DNA of 64,000 nucleotides, taken from Streptomyces narbonensis (lineage in GTDB: Bacteria; Actinomycetota; Actinomycetes; Streptomycetales; Streptomycetaceae). Within the stretch, counting starts at the first letter, position 1, and every line of letters begins with the position of its first letter. The DNA lies in NCBI RefSeq assembly GCF_014649015.1, contig NZ_BMSF01000001.1:682001-746000 (forward strand), written 5' to 3'. The translations under genes and the position numbers were made by a program. Positions 35,402-43,769 of this stretch are shown here, piece by piece. The notes under the pieces were generated by a model. That model worked only from the letters and a program-made list of their open reading frames with translations, was not told where the DNA came from and did no database searches.

Positions 35402-36541
35402 GTGGTTCTGAAAACCTTCGGCTGGTCGTTCGCGATCACTGCGCTCGGTCTGGTCGCAGCGGTGCTCTACGGGGGGTGGGAGGCATTCGGGATCGTCGCG
35501 ATCCTCTGCGTCCTCGAGATCTCGCTGTCCTTCGACAACGCGGTGGTCAACGCCGGAATCCTGAAGAAGATGAATGCCTTCTGGCAGAAGATCTTCCTCA
35601 CCATCGGCGTGCTCATCGCCGTCTTCGGCATGCGACTGGTCTTCCCCGTCGTGATCGTCGCCATCAGCGCCAAGATCGGCCCCATCGAGGCCGTCGACCT
35701 CGCGCTCAACGACGCCGAGCGCTACGAGCAGCTCGTGACCGACGCCCACCCGTCGATCGCGGCCTTCGGCGGCATGTTCCTCCTGATGATCTTCCTCGAC
35801 TTCATCTTCGAGGACCGTGACATCAAGTGGCTCGGCTGGCTGGAGCGCCCGCTGGCCAAGCTCGGCAAGGTCGACATGCTCTCGGTCTGCATCGCCCTGA
35901 TCGTCCTGGCGATCAGCGCCATGACCTTCGCGACCCAGGCCCACCAGCACGGCGGAACGCACATCGACGCGGCGTCGACCGTCCTGCTCTCGGGCGTCTT
36001 CGGCCTCATCACCTACCTCGTCGTCGGCGGTCTCTCCAGCTTCTTCGAGAACAAGCTGGAGGAGGAAGAGGAGCGCGAGCACGAGGCCGAGGAAGAGGCC
36101 AAGCGCAGCGGCAAGAAGGTCACCGCGGTCCAGCTGGCCGGCAAGGCCGCCTTCTTCATGTTCCTGTACCTGGAGGTCCTCGACGCCTCCTTCTCCTTCG
36201 ACGGCGTCATCGGCGCCTTCGCCATCACCAACGACATCGTCCTGATGGCGCTCGGCCTCGGCGTCGGCGCCATGTACGTCCGTTCGCTGACGGTCTACCT
36301 GGTCCGCCAGGGCACCCTCGACGACTACGTCTACCTGGAGCACGGCGCGCACTACGCGATCGGCGCGCTGGCCCTGATCCTCATGGTCTCCATCCGCTAC
36401 CAGATCCCCGAGGTGATCACCGGTCTCATCGGTGTCGCCCTCATCGCCTGGTCCTTCTGGTCCTCCGTCCGGCGCAACAAGGCCCTCGCGGCGGCCGAGG
36501 GCGGCTCGGGAGACAAGACCGAGGTGTCCGCCGGGGTGTGA
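35402..36541 (+). CDS. TerC-type integral membrane protein (DUF475)
   Basis: 379 residues from GTG 35402, with about nine membrane helices. Conserved acidic residues in helices (EISLSFDNAVVNAGIL and LEVLDASFSFDGVIGAF) mark the TerC/DUF475 superfamily, believed to bind or transport metal ions. A highly charged cytoplasmic loop (residues 215-240, Glu/Lys-rich) is striking. TerC is the membrane anchor of the TerD complex in studied bacteria. Confidence 0.93.
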   Translation: MVLKTFGWSFAITALGLVAAVLYGGWEAFGIVAILCVLEISLSFDNAVVNAGILKKMNAFWQKIFLTIGVLIAVFGMRLVFPVVIVAISAKIGPIEAVDLALNDAERYEQLVTDAHPSIAAFGGMFLLMIFLDFIFEDRDIKWLGWLERPLAKLGKVDMLSVCIALIVLAISAMTFATQAHQHGGTHIDAASTVLLSGVFGLITYLVVGGLSSFFENKLEEEEEREHEAEEEAKRSGKKVTAVQLAGKAAFFMFLYLEVLDASFSFDGVIGAFAITNDIVLMALGLGVGAMYVRSLTVYLVRQGTLDDYVYLEHGAHYAIGALALILMVSIRYQIPEVITGLIGVALIAWSFWSSVRRNKALAAAEGGSGDKTEVSAGV

Positions 36542-36569
36542 CACCCCCGGTAGCGAGGAACGCTTCACT

Positions 36570-36600
36570 GCGGGGCGGTCGGTGCACCCGACCGCCCCGC
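36570..36600 (+). terminator. Terminator after the TerC gene
   Basis: A perfect 13-bp stem (36570-36582 and 36588-36600) with a 5-nt loop, 28 bp after the stop codon. Confidence 0.85.
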
Positions 36601-36649
36601 AGGCATGTGTGCGGTGATCAGTGGGCGATCAGTGGGGGGTGAAGGCGTC

Positions 36650-37387
36650 ATGGCCTTCTGGGACAACCTGTTTCCGGGGCGGACGGCGCAGTTCGACATG
36701 GGCGGCACCGCGTCCAGCACGATCGACCTGACGAAGCGGCGCCCGTCGGTCTCGCTCACCAAGCAGGGCGCCGGGACCGGCAACCTCCGGGTCAACCTCT
36801 CCTGGCGGATGCGGACCTCCGACCTCGAAGGACGCTCCCGGCAGAGCGGCCGGCTGCTGCGCAACCCCTCGCAGCTCTTCAAGCCCGAGGTCGTCCAGGC
36901 CCACACGCAGGGCATGGTCAACGTCGACCTGGACCTCGGCTGCCTCTACGAGCTCACCGACGGCAGCAAGGGCGTCGTGCAGCCCCTCGGCGGCTTCTTC
37001 GGCGACCTGAACGCCGCCCCGTACGTGAAGCTCAGCGGCGACGACCGCTTCGGAGGCTCCTCCGGAGAGACGATCTTCATCAATCTGGACCACAAGGACG
37101 AGATCAAGAGGCTGCTCTTCTTCGTCTACATCTACGACCAGACGCCGGCCTTCGACCGCACCCACGCCAAGATCACGCTCTACCCGAGCAACGGCCCCCG
37201 GATCGAGATCGACCTCGACGAGCGGGCCCCGCAGGCCCGCTCCTGCGCGGTCTTCTCCGTGGACAACACCAAGGGCGACCTGACGGTCCGCCGCGAGGTG
37301 CGCTTCGTGTACGGCTTCCAGGCCGAGCTGGACCGCCTGTACGGCTGGGGACTCCAGTGGGGGCGCGGCTACAAGACCAAGGCGTGA
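36650..37387 (+). CDS. TerD superfamily protein, TerA-like
   Basis: 245 residues from ATG 36650. A short N-terminal extension (MAFWDNLFPGRTAQF) precedes a TerD-like beta-sandwich (VNVDLDLGCLYELTDGS, FINLDHKDEIKRLLFFVYI). The acidic Ca-binding motif is weaker than in TerD. Proteins of this type are usually labelled TerA or 'tellurium resistance'. It faces a convergent TerD gene across a 36-bp repeat. Confidence 0.85.
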   Translation: MAFWDNLFPGRTAQFDMGGTASSTIDLTKRRPSVSLTKQGAGTGNLRVNLSWRMRTSDLEGRSRQSGRLLRNPSQLFKPEVVQAHTQGMVNVDLDLGCLYELTDGSKGVVQPLGGFFGDLNAAPYVKLSGDDRFGGSSGETIFINLDHKDEIKRLLFFVYIYDQTPAFDRTHAKITLYPSNGPRIEIDLDERAPQARSCAVFSVDNTKGDLTVRREVRFVYGFQAELDRLYGWGLQWGRGYKTKA

Positions 37388-37398
37388 CCGTGCGCTCC

Positions 37399-37529
37399 CG
37401 GGCCTCAGGGTGTCCTGAGCGCTCGGCGTTCACCCGGGGCTCGGGGTGTCCTGAGCCCCGGGAGCTCATCCGGGGCTCGGGGTGCTCCCGTCTCCCGGTG
37501 CCTGCCCGGGTCTCAGGGCCTGACGAACT
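37399..37529. repeat. 36-bp tandem repeat anchored on the extended-TerD gene stop codon
   Basis: Units start at 37399, 37435, 37471 and 37507; each is 36 bp and begins CGGG, and the fourth is partial. In the fourth unit positions 7-9 are the TCA stop codon (37513-37515) of the minus-strand gene, and the first unit has TCA at the same place. It fills the convergent gap. Confidence 0.8.
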
Positions 37530-38421
37530 GGGGACCCATGGGGGGCATCCGGAACTCCGGAGCCGCGTGCGGGTCGGTCCGGTGGACGGGCTGGGGGTAG
37601 CCGTACGCGGGGGCCGGGGCGTGCGCGGGCGCTCCGCCCTGAGAGGTCCCCTGCGGGTACCCGTAGGAGGGCGCCCGGTCCGGCATGGGCGGCACCGTCG
37701 GCTGCGGCGGCACGGGTGCGTGGACCACCGTCGCGTCGAGGTCCGGGGAGCCGGCGACGGGGAGATCCGGGGCCGGGGCGCCCGTCGTGCCGTCCTGGGC
37801 CTCGGGGAGGTCCTGGGCCCCCTGAGCGGCCCCCTGGGCGGCCTCCTGCGCGGCCTCCTGCGCGGCCTCCTGGGCGTCCTCGTCGACCGAGATGCCGAAG
37901 TCCGTGGCGAGGCCGACGAGACCCGTCGGGTAGCCCTGCCCCACCGCGCGGAACTTCCAGCCGTCCCCGCGCCGGTACAGCTCGCCGCAGATGACCGCGG
38001 TCTCCTCGCCGGTCTCCGCCGTCACGTCGAACAGCGCCAGCGGCTCACGGTCCGGTCCCGCGGTCGCGTCGTACAGCAGGATCCGCAGGTCGGAGACGGA
38101 CCGGAAGGTGCCGCCGTCGGAGGAGGCCGCGACGACCACCCGGTCGACCGAACCCTCCAGGCTGCCCAGATCGGCCTCCACGGTGTCCGTCAGGCCCTGG
38201 CCCACCCGCTTCTTCGGCAGCCGCCGCACACACCCCGAGGGGTGGCGCGGCTGGTTGTAGAAGACGAAGTCCTCGTCGGACCGCACGCGGCCCTCGGCGC
38301 CGAGGAGCAGGGCCGAGGCATCAACGTCGGGGACCCCGGGGCCCGGGGTCCAGCAGAGCACGGCCCGTACGGCCGCGGTGTCGAGAGGGACGTTGGAGCC
38401 CTTCAGCATCGCGTGCGTCAT
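37513..38421 (-). CDS. TerD family protein with Ala/Pro-rich C-terminal extension
   Basis: 302 residues from ATG 38421, with GGA-rich upstream sequence. A TerD domain (about 1-180, ending GQGYPTGLVGLATDFG) has a divergent Ca-binding region (VPDVDASALLL). The C-terminal 120 residues are low complexity: AQEA repeats encoded by a 12-bp unit, then Pro/Gly/Tyr-rich sequence (SYGYPQGTSQGG), perhaps a flexible interaction tail. It is divergent from the lyase gene. Confidence 0.88.
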   Translation of the reverse strand: MTHAMLKGSNVPLDTAAVRAVLCWTPGPGVPDVDASALLLGAEGRVRSDEDFVFYNQPRHPSGCVRRLPKKRVGQGLTDTVEADLGSLEGSVDRVVVAASSDGGTFRSVSDLRILLYDATAGPDREPLALFDVTAETGEETAVICGELYRRGDGWKFRAVGQGYPTGLVGLATDFGISVDEDAQEAAQEAAQEAAQGAAQGAQDLPEAQDGTTGAPAPDLPVAGSPDLDATVVHAPVPPQPTVPPMPDRAPSYGYPQGTSQGGAPAHAPAPAYGYPQPVHRTDPHAAPEFRMPPMGPQFVRP

Positions 38422-38607
38422 GACCGTAATCCTGCCCTCCCGCCCGACCCGCGGACAACGCGGGGGCGCCACCGATACCGGGACGAGATGACGGATGCTG
38501 ACGAGTTACCTGAATTTCATGCACGAAGGGAACTACGGACACCCGCACCTACGTACTATTACCGGCCACGTGTCGTCAGGGCCAGGAGAGGCAGACGGGG
38601 GACTTAC

Positions 38608-39804
38608 ATGCGTCATTTCGGGCACATCCCGTCCGCAATGCGGACCGGGTTGTTCCACAGCGAGCCGGCCGAGTTCACGGCCGACTCGCCCGCACGCACG
38701 CTCGCCGTGGCCCTCGGCGCCACGCTCTACAGCCCGGCCACCCGGCCGCGGCTGGCCGACGACATCCGCAAACAGGCGGCGCGCGGCGTGGTCTCCATGG
38801 TGCTCTGCCTGGAGGACTCCATCAGCGACGCCGACGTCCAGGAGGGCGAGAACAACCTCGTCCGCCAGTTCGCCGACCTCGCCGCCGGAGCCGAGGAGGC
38901 CACCCGGACGGACGCGGAGACCGCCATCGGTGTGCCTCTGCTCTTCATTCGCGTACGCGATCCGCGCCAGATCACCGACCTCGTCGACAGGCTCGGCGAC
39001 ACGGTCCGACTGCTGTCCGGATTCGTACTGCCCAAGTTCACCGAGACGCGTGGCCGCGCCTTCCTCGAAGCGCTTGCCCAGGCCGAGCGGACGAGCGGCA
39101 GGCGGCTTTTCGCCATGCCCGTCCTGGAGTCCCCCGAACTCCTCCACCTGGAGACCCGGGCCGAGACCCTCGCCGGGATCGCCTCGATCACCGACAAGTA
39201 CCGCGAGCGCGTCCTCGCCCTGCGCCTCGGCGTCACCGACTTCTGCTCCGCCTACGGCCTGCGTCGCTCGCCCGACATGACCGCCTACGACGTCAAGATC
39301 GTCGCCCACGTCATCGCCGACGTCGTCAACGTCCTCGGCCGCTCCGACGGCACCGGCTTCACCGTCACCGGGCCCGTCTGGGAGTACTTCCGACCCGGCG
39401 AGCGCATGTTCAAGCCCCAGCTGCGCCGCAGCCCCTTCCTGGAGGGCCGCGCCGAGGACCTGCGCACCGCCCTCATCGAGCACGACCTCGACGGGCTGCT
39501 GCGCGAGATCGAGCTCGACCGCGCGAACGGCCTGCTCGGCAAGACCTGCATCCACCCCACCCATGTGGTGCCGGTGCACGCACTCTCCGTGGTCAGCCAC
39601 GAGGAGTGGAGCGACGCCCAGGACATCCTGCGGCCCGAACAGGGCGGCGGCGGGGTGCTGCGCTCCGCGTACACGAACAAGATGAACGAAGTGAAGCCGC
39701 ATCGCGCGTGGGCCGAACGCACCCTGCTGCGCGCCGAGGTCTTCGGCGTCGCGAAGGAAGACGTCGGCTTCGTGGATCTGCTCACCGCCGGACTTGCCGG
39801 CTGA
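38608..39804 (+). CDS. HpcH/HpaI aldolase or CitE-like lyase of the Ter-associated pathway
   Basis: 398 residues from ATG 38608. It is a TIM-barrel lyase of the HpcH/HpaI/CitE superfamily: MVLCLEDSISDADV, FIRVRDPRQI, FAMPVLESPELL and GKTCIHPTHVVPV supply the usual metal-binding Glu and Asp and the GxxCIHP end. In Ter loci, comparative genomics (Anantharaman and colleagues) linked such lyases with PRTases and phosphatases in a proposed nucleoside-like metabolite pathway. The substrate is unknown. It is translationally close to the PRTase gene (18-bp gap). Confidence 0.87.
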   Translation: MRHFGHIPSAMRTGLFHSEPAEFTADSPARTLAVALGATLYSPATRPRLADDIRKQAARGVVSMVLCLEDSISDADVQEGENNLVRQFADLAAGAEEATRTDAETAIGVPLLFIRVRDPRQITDLVDRLGDTVRLLSGFVLPKFTETRGRAFLEALAQAERTSGRRLFAMPVLESPELLHLETRAETLAGIASITDKYRERVLALRLGVTDFCSAYGLRRSPDMTAYDVKIVAHVIADVVNVLGRSDGTGFTVTGPVWEYFRPGERMFKPQLRRSPFLEGRAEDLRTALIEHDLDGLLREIELDRANGLLGKTCIHPTHVVPVHALSVVSHEEWSDAQDILRPEQGGGGVLRSAYTNKMNEVKPHRAWAERTLLRAEVFGVAKEDVGFVDLLTAGLAG

Positions 39805-39822
39805 CGAAAGGACGTCGACGAC

Positions 39823-42438
39823 GTGGTGTGGACCGGAACGTGGGTCGCGGAGCGACTGGGCGTCGAACTGATCGGCGGCGAGGAGCTACCGGCCCTGTTG
39901 GGCCTCGCACTGCGTCGCAACCCCAAACGGGCGCACCTGCTCGTCTCCAGCGTGCTCGGCAAGCACGTGCCGCAGCGGCCCTCCGTCGTGTACGGCTCCG
40001 GCCTCGGCCTCGGCGTGCGCGTCCGTGAGCTCCTCGGCGACGAGGAGGCGGCGCGCTCGGTCGTCCTCGGCTACGCGGAGACCGCCACCGCCCTGGGCCA
40101 TGCCGTCGCCGACGGCCTCGGCCTGGCCCCGTACCTCCACTCCACCCGGCGGCCGGTGGCCGGGGTCGCCCCCGCGGGCGGCTTCGAGGAGTCCCACTCG
40201 CACGCGACCTCGCACCTCCTGCTCCCCGAGGACCCCACGCTCCTCGCCGGCGGCGGGCCGCTGGTCCTCGTCGACGACGAGTTCTCCACCGGGAACACCG
40301 TCCTCAACACCATCCGGGACCTGCACGCCCGCTACCCGCGCGAGCGGTACGTCGTCGTGGCCCTCGTCGACATGCGCTCCACCGCCGACCTCGGCCGGCT
40401 GGACGCCTTCGCGGAGGAGATCGGCGCCCGCGTCGACCTGATCTCCGCCGCCGCCGGGACCGTACGGCTCCCTGAGGGCGTCCTGGAGAAGGGCCGCGCC
40501 CTGGTGGCCCGGCACGAGACCGCGCACGCCGCCCCGGCGGCCCCCGGCGGGAAGTCGGCCCCCGTGCGGGTCACGCTCGGCTGGCCCGAGGGCCTGCCCG
40601 ACGGCGGACGGCACGGCTTCACGCCCGAGCACCGCGAACACCTCGAAGAGGTCCTGCCCGCCCTGGCGGCGAGGATCGCGGAGGCACTGGAGGACGGCCG
40701 CGGCGACAGCGACAGCGGTCGCGTCCTCGTGCTCGGCTTCGAGGAGCTGATGTACGCGCCGCTGCGCCTCGCAGGCGCCCTGGAGGACACCGGGCACGAC
40801 GTCCACTACTCCACCACGACCCGCTCACCCGTCCTCGCGGTCGACGACCCCGGCTACGCGATACGCACCCGGCTCGTCTTCCCGGCCCACGACGACCCGG
40901 CCGACGGCCCCGGCGAGCGCTACGCGTACAACGTGGCGGGCGCCGGCTTCGACACCGTCGTCCTCGTCGTCGACTCCGCCGCCGACACCCCGGAACTGCA
41001 CGCCCCGGACGGCCTGCTGGCCCAGCTCGCCGCACACGTCCCGCACGTCGTGCTCGCGGTAGTCCCCGCGTACGAGCCGGCGGCCACCCTGTCCATACCG
41101 GGGGCCACTTCGTCCGCACCGGCGGTCGCCTCGTCCGCACCGGCGGCCGCTTGGTCCGCACCGGCGGTCGCCTCGTCCGCACCGGCGGTCGCCTCGTCCA
41201 CGCCCACGGTCTCCGACTCCGAAGCTCCCGAAAGGAGCTCCATGCTGCCCGAGCCCCTCCGCGGCCCCGCCTTCTCCTCGTACGCGCCCGAGGAGGTCGG
41301 CTGGCTGCTCCAGGACCTCTCGGACGTCGAGCTGGAGGCGCCCACCGAGGAACGCGAGGAAGCCATCCAGGGCGGCGGCGCGCACTACGCCGAATCGCTC
41401 CCCGTCGAGTACCAGCCCAGCGCCCGCTACCAGGAGCTCTTCCACTCCGCCCTGGAGAGCTCCGCCGCCCGGATGGCCCGCGCGGTCGGCACCGTCACCG
41501 AGACCGTCCTCGCCGAGCTCCCCCTGCGCCGCGGACGGCAGGGGAGGGACCCCCAGGGCCGCGGCCCCGTCCTGGTCTCGCTCGCCCGGGCCGGCACCCC
41601 CGTCGGCGTCCTCATGCGCCGCTGGGCGAAGGCCCGCCACGGCCTCGACCTCCCGCACTACGCCGTCTCCATCGTGCGCGGCCGCGGCATCGACGCCAAC
41701 GCGCTGCGCTGGCTCGCCGCCCACCACGACCCCGCTGACGTCGTGTTCGTCGACGGCTGGACGGGCAAGGGCGCCATCACCCGCGAACTCGCCGAAGCGA
41801 TAAAGGAGTTCGAGAAGGCGGAAGGGATATCGGGCTTCGACCCGGAGATAGCGGTCCTCGCCGACCCCGGCTCCTGCGTCCGCACCTACGGCACCCGCGA
41901 GGACTTCCTCATCCCCTCCGCCTGCCTCAACTCCACGGTCTCCGGCCTGATATCCCGCACCGTGCTCCGCTCCGACCTCGTCGGACCGCATGACTTCCAC
42001 GGCGCCAAGTTCTACCGCGAGCTGGCCGGATCCGACGTCTCCGGCGCCTTCCTCGACGCCGTCACCGCCCGCTTCGACGAGGTCGCCGAGACCGTCGACG
42101 TGGACGTCAAGGAACTCCTCGCCGCCGACCGCACCCCCACCTGGGAGGGCTGGGCCGCCGTCGAGCGGATCAGCGAGGAGTACGGCATCCACGACGTGAA
42201 CCTGGTCAAGCCCGGCGTCGGCGAGACGACCCGCGTCCTGCTGCGCCGTGTCCCCTGGAAGATCCTCGCCAAGCGGGGCGCCGACGCCGACCTCGCACAC
42301 GTCCGGCTGCTCGCCGAGCAGCGCGGTGTGCCCGTCGAGATCGTCGACGAACTCCCGTACAACTGCGTCGGCCTGATCCACCCCCAGTACACCAGGGGTG
42401 CGACAGGCGCCGACGGGAAGGCGGTGGTGTCCCAGTGA
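39823..42438 (+). CDS. Fusion: PRTase-TRSP protein joined to PRTase-PELOTA (StiP-type) protein
   Basis: 871 residues from GTG 39823, AAAGGA upstream. Part one (1-425) is a phosphoribosyltransferase-like domain with a PRPP loop (LVDDEFSTGNT, 149-159) and a TRSP domain whose namesake is at 333-336. A VASSAPA linker (428-462) follows. Part two (about 474-871) has a second PRTase-like loop (VDGWTGKG, 643-650) and a C-terminal L7Ae/PELOTA-like segment (VRLLAEQRGVPVEIV) and matches proteins often labelled cysteine protease StiP. These are usually separate genes in Ter loci as I recall. An intact ribosome site inside (41230-41244) would allow part two to be made alone. Confidence 0.85.
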   Translation: MVWTGTWVAERLGVELIGGEELPALLGLALRRNPKRAHLLVSSVLGKHVPQRPSVVYGSGLGLGVRVRELLGDEEAARSVVLGYAETATALGHAVADGLGLAPYLHSTRRPVAGVAPAGGFEESHSHATSHLLLPEDPTLLAGGGPLVLVDDEFSTGNTVLNTIRDLHARYPRERYVVVALVDMRSTADLGRLDAFAEEIGARVDLISAAAGTVRLPEGVLEKGRALVARHETAHAAPAAPGGKSAPVRVTLGWPEGLPDGGRHGFTPEHREHLEEVLPALAARIAEALEDGRGDSDSGRVLVLGFEELMYAPLRLAGALEDTGHDVHYSTTTRSPVLAVDDPGYAIRTRLVFPAHDDPADGPGERYAYNVAGAGFDTVVLVVDSAADTPELHAPDGLLAQLAAHVPHVVLAVVPAYEPAATLSIPGATSSAPAVASSAPAAAWSAPAVASSAPAVASSTPTVSDSEAPERSSMLPEPLRGPAFSSYAPEEVGWLLQDLSDVELEAPTEEREEAIQGGGAHYAESLPVEYQPSARYQELFHSALESSAARMARAVGTVTETVLAELPLRRGRQGRDPQGRGPVLVSLARAGTPVGVLMRRWAKARHGLDLPHYAVSIVRGRGIDANALRWLAAHHDPADVVFVDGWTGKGAITRELAEAIKEFEKAEGISGFDPEIAVLADPGSCVRTYGTREDFLIPSACLNSTVSGLISRTVLRSDLVGPHDFHGAKFYRELAGSDVSGAFLDAVTARFDEVAETVDVDVKELLAADRTPTWEGWAAVERISEEYGIHDVNLVKPGVGETTRVLLRRVPWKILAKRGADADLAHVRLLAEQRGVPVEIVDELPYNCVGLIHPQYTRGATGADGKAVVSQ
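41104..41208 (+). repeat. 21-bp tandem repeat in the fusion linker
   Basis: Five in-frame 21-bp units, each encoding a variant of VASSAPA. The array sits exactly between the two domains and may mark the junction where two genes were joined. Confidence 0.85.
41230..41244 (+). promoter_or_regulatory. Internal ribosome binding site and ATG for the StiP-like half
   Basis: AAAGGAG (41231-41237) stands 4 nt before an in-frame ATG (41242-41244). Use of it would give a separate 398-residue protein beginning MLPEPLRGPAFSSY. This is probably the ancestral start of the second gene. Confidence 0.6.
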
Positions 42439-43328
42439 GCACGCCACTGACCGCGCCACTGACCGCATCGCTGACCGGACCGCTGACCGCGCCGCTGACC
42501 GGACCGCCGGCCACACCACTGGCCACGACCCTGGTCGCGAGCGACCTCGACCGCACCCTCATCTACTCGAGCGCGGCCCTCTCCCTCGGCATGCCCGACG
42601 CCCAGGCCCCCCGGCTCCTCTGCGTCGAGGTCCACGAGTCGAAGCCGCTCTCCTACATGACGGAGGACGCGGCCGGACTCCTTGAGCGGCTGGCCGACGA
42701 GACCGTCTTCGTGCCCACCACGACACGGACGCGCAAGCAGTACCAGCGCATCCAACTCCCGGGCGCCGCACCGAAGTACGCGATCTGCGCGAACGGCGGG
42801 CACATCCTCGTCGACGGCGTGACCGACCGCGAATGGCACGCGAAGGTGGTGAACCGGCTGGCCGAGGAGTGCGCGCCGCTCTCCGAGATCCGCGCCTACC
42901 TCACCGCCACGACGGACCTGTCGTGGGTCCGCAAGCACCGGGTGGCCGAGGACCTCTTCGCCTACCTCGTCGTCGAGCGCGAGCGGCTCCCCGCGGAGTG
43001 GCTGGGACGCTTCGGCGAGTGGGCGGGGGAGCGCGGCTGGACCGTCTCCCTCCAGGGCCGCAAGGTGTACGCGGTGCCGAAGCCGCTCACCAAGAGCGCG
43101 GCCGTCCGCGAGGTCGCCCGCCGGATCGGCGCCACGCTCACCCTGGCGGCGGGGGACTCGCTCCTCGACGCCGACCTGCTGATGGCCGCGGACCGGGCAT
43201 GGCGCCCGGGCCACGGCGAACTCGCCGAGAGCGAGTGGACCGCCCCCCACCTCGACGTCCTCGCGGAACGCGGGGTCGCGGCGGGGGAGGAGATCCTCCG
43301 CCGCTTCCGCGCGGCGGCGGCGAGGTAG
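42435..43328 (+). CDS. HAD family phosphatase of the Ter-associated pathway
   Basis: 297 residues from GTG 42435, overlapping the upstream stop by 4 nt. The HAD nucleophile motif is DLDRT (37-41, VASDLDRTLIY), with a Lys in KPLTKSAAV and the acidic motif GDSLLDADLLM. The first 30 residues are a Pro/Leu/Thr repeat (12-bp DNA unit) unlikely to be catalytic; the true start may be later. It is the last gene of the probable lyase-PRTase-phosphatase operon. Confidence 0.88.
   Translation: MSTPLTAPLTASLTGPLTAPLTGPPATPLATTLVASDLDRTLIYSSAALSLGMPDAQAPRLLCVEVHESKPLSYMTEDAAGLLERLADETVFVPTTTRTRKQYQRIQLPGAAPKYAICANGGHILVDGVTDREWHAKVVNRLAEECAPLSEIRAYLTATTDLSWVRKHRVAEDLFAYLVVERERLPAEWLGRFGEWAGERGWTVSLQGRKVYAVPKPLTKSAAVREVARRIGATLTLAAGDSLLDADLLMAADRAWRPGHGELAESEWTAPHLDVLAERGVAAGEEILRRFRAAAAR
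42444..42506 (+). repeat. 12-bp tandem repeat at the 5' end of the HAD gene
   Basis: CTGACC recurs at 42447 and every 12 bp to 42495, giving five units and encoding LTAP/LTGP-type tetrapeptides. The repeat preserves the frame. Confidence 0.85.
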
Positions 43329-43345
43329 TACCGGGGCGCGAGGGC

Positions 43346-43564
43346 TCAGCCGCAGCAGCCCCCACCGCAACAGCCACCGCCGCCACCGCCCGCACCCTGG
43401 GCGGGGGCGGCGGAGCTGCTTCCGCCCACGGCCACGGCCGAGAGCAGCTTCACGGTGTCGTCGTGCCCGGCGGGGCAGGCGGCCGGGTCGGAGGACTCGG
43501 CCATGGGACGGCTGAGCTCGAAGGTGTCGCCGCAGGTGCGGCAGCGGAATTCGTAACGAGGCAT
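43346..43564 (-). CDS. FmdB family zinc-ribbon protein
   Basis: 72 residues from ATG 43564. The N-terminus MPRYEFRCRTCGDTFEL and the later PAACPAGH are the FmdB zinc ribbon, which binds one zinc through Cys/His pairs. The C-terminus is a Gly/Cys run (GGGGGGCCGGGCCG) of unknown use. It is a small probable regulatory or adaptor protein, convergent with the HAD gene (17 bp between stops). Confidence 0.88.
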   Translation of the reverse strand: MPRYEFRCRTCGDTFELSRPMAESSDPAACPAGHDDTVKLLSAVAVGGSSSAAPAQGAGGGGGGCCGGGCCG

Positions 43565-43674
43565 GGGGACAGGCTAACGGGGGCGGGGCGAGGAGGGCAG
43601 TGAGGCGGGGAGGCCGGCCCCGGGCTCACGGCCGTCGGCCCGTCGGCCCGTCGGCCTCGGACACGAAGCTCCTG

Positions 43675-43769
43675 AGCTGAACGCCCCCGCTGGCTCAACG
43701 CCTACCAGGGCTGAACGTCCCCCAGGCTTGACGCCTGCCCGACCAGCCCTCAGCGCCTCCCCAGCTTCA
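43675..43769. repeat. Degenerate tandem repeat of about 17-18 bp anchored on a stop codon
   Basis: Five imperfect units of the form (G)CTGAACGCCCCC lie before the next minus-strand gene; the final CTTCAACG includes its stop codon (43767-43769). An 8-bp CGTCGGCC triplet repeat precedes it (43633-43658). Confidence 0.6.
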
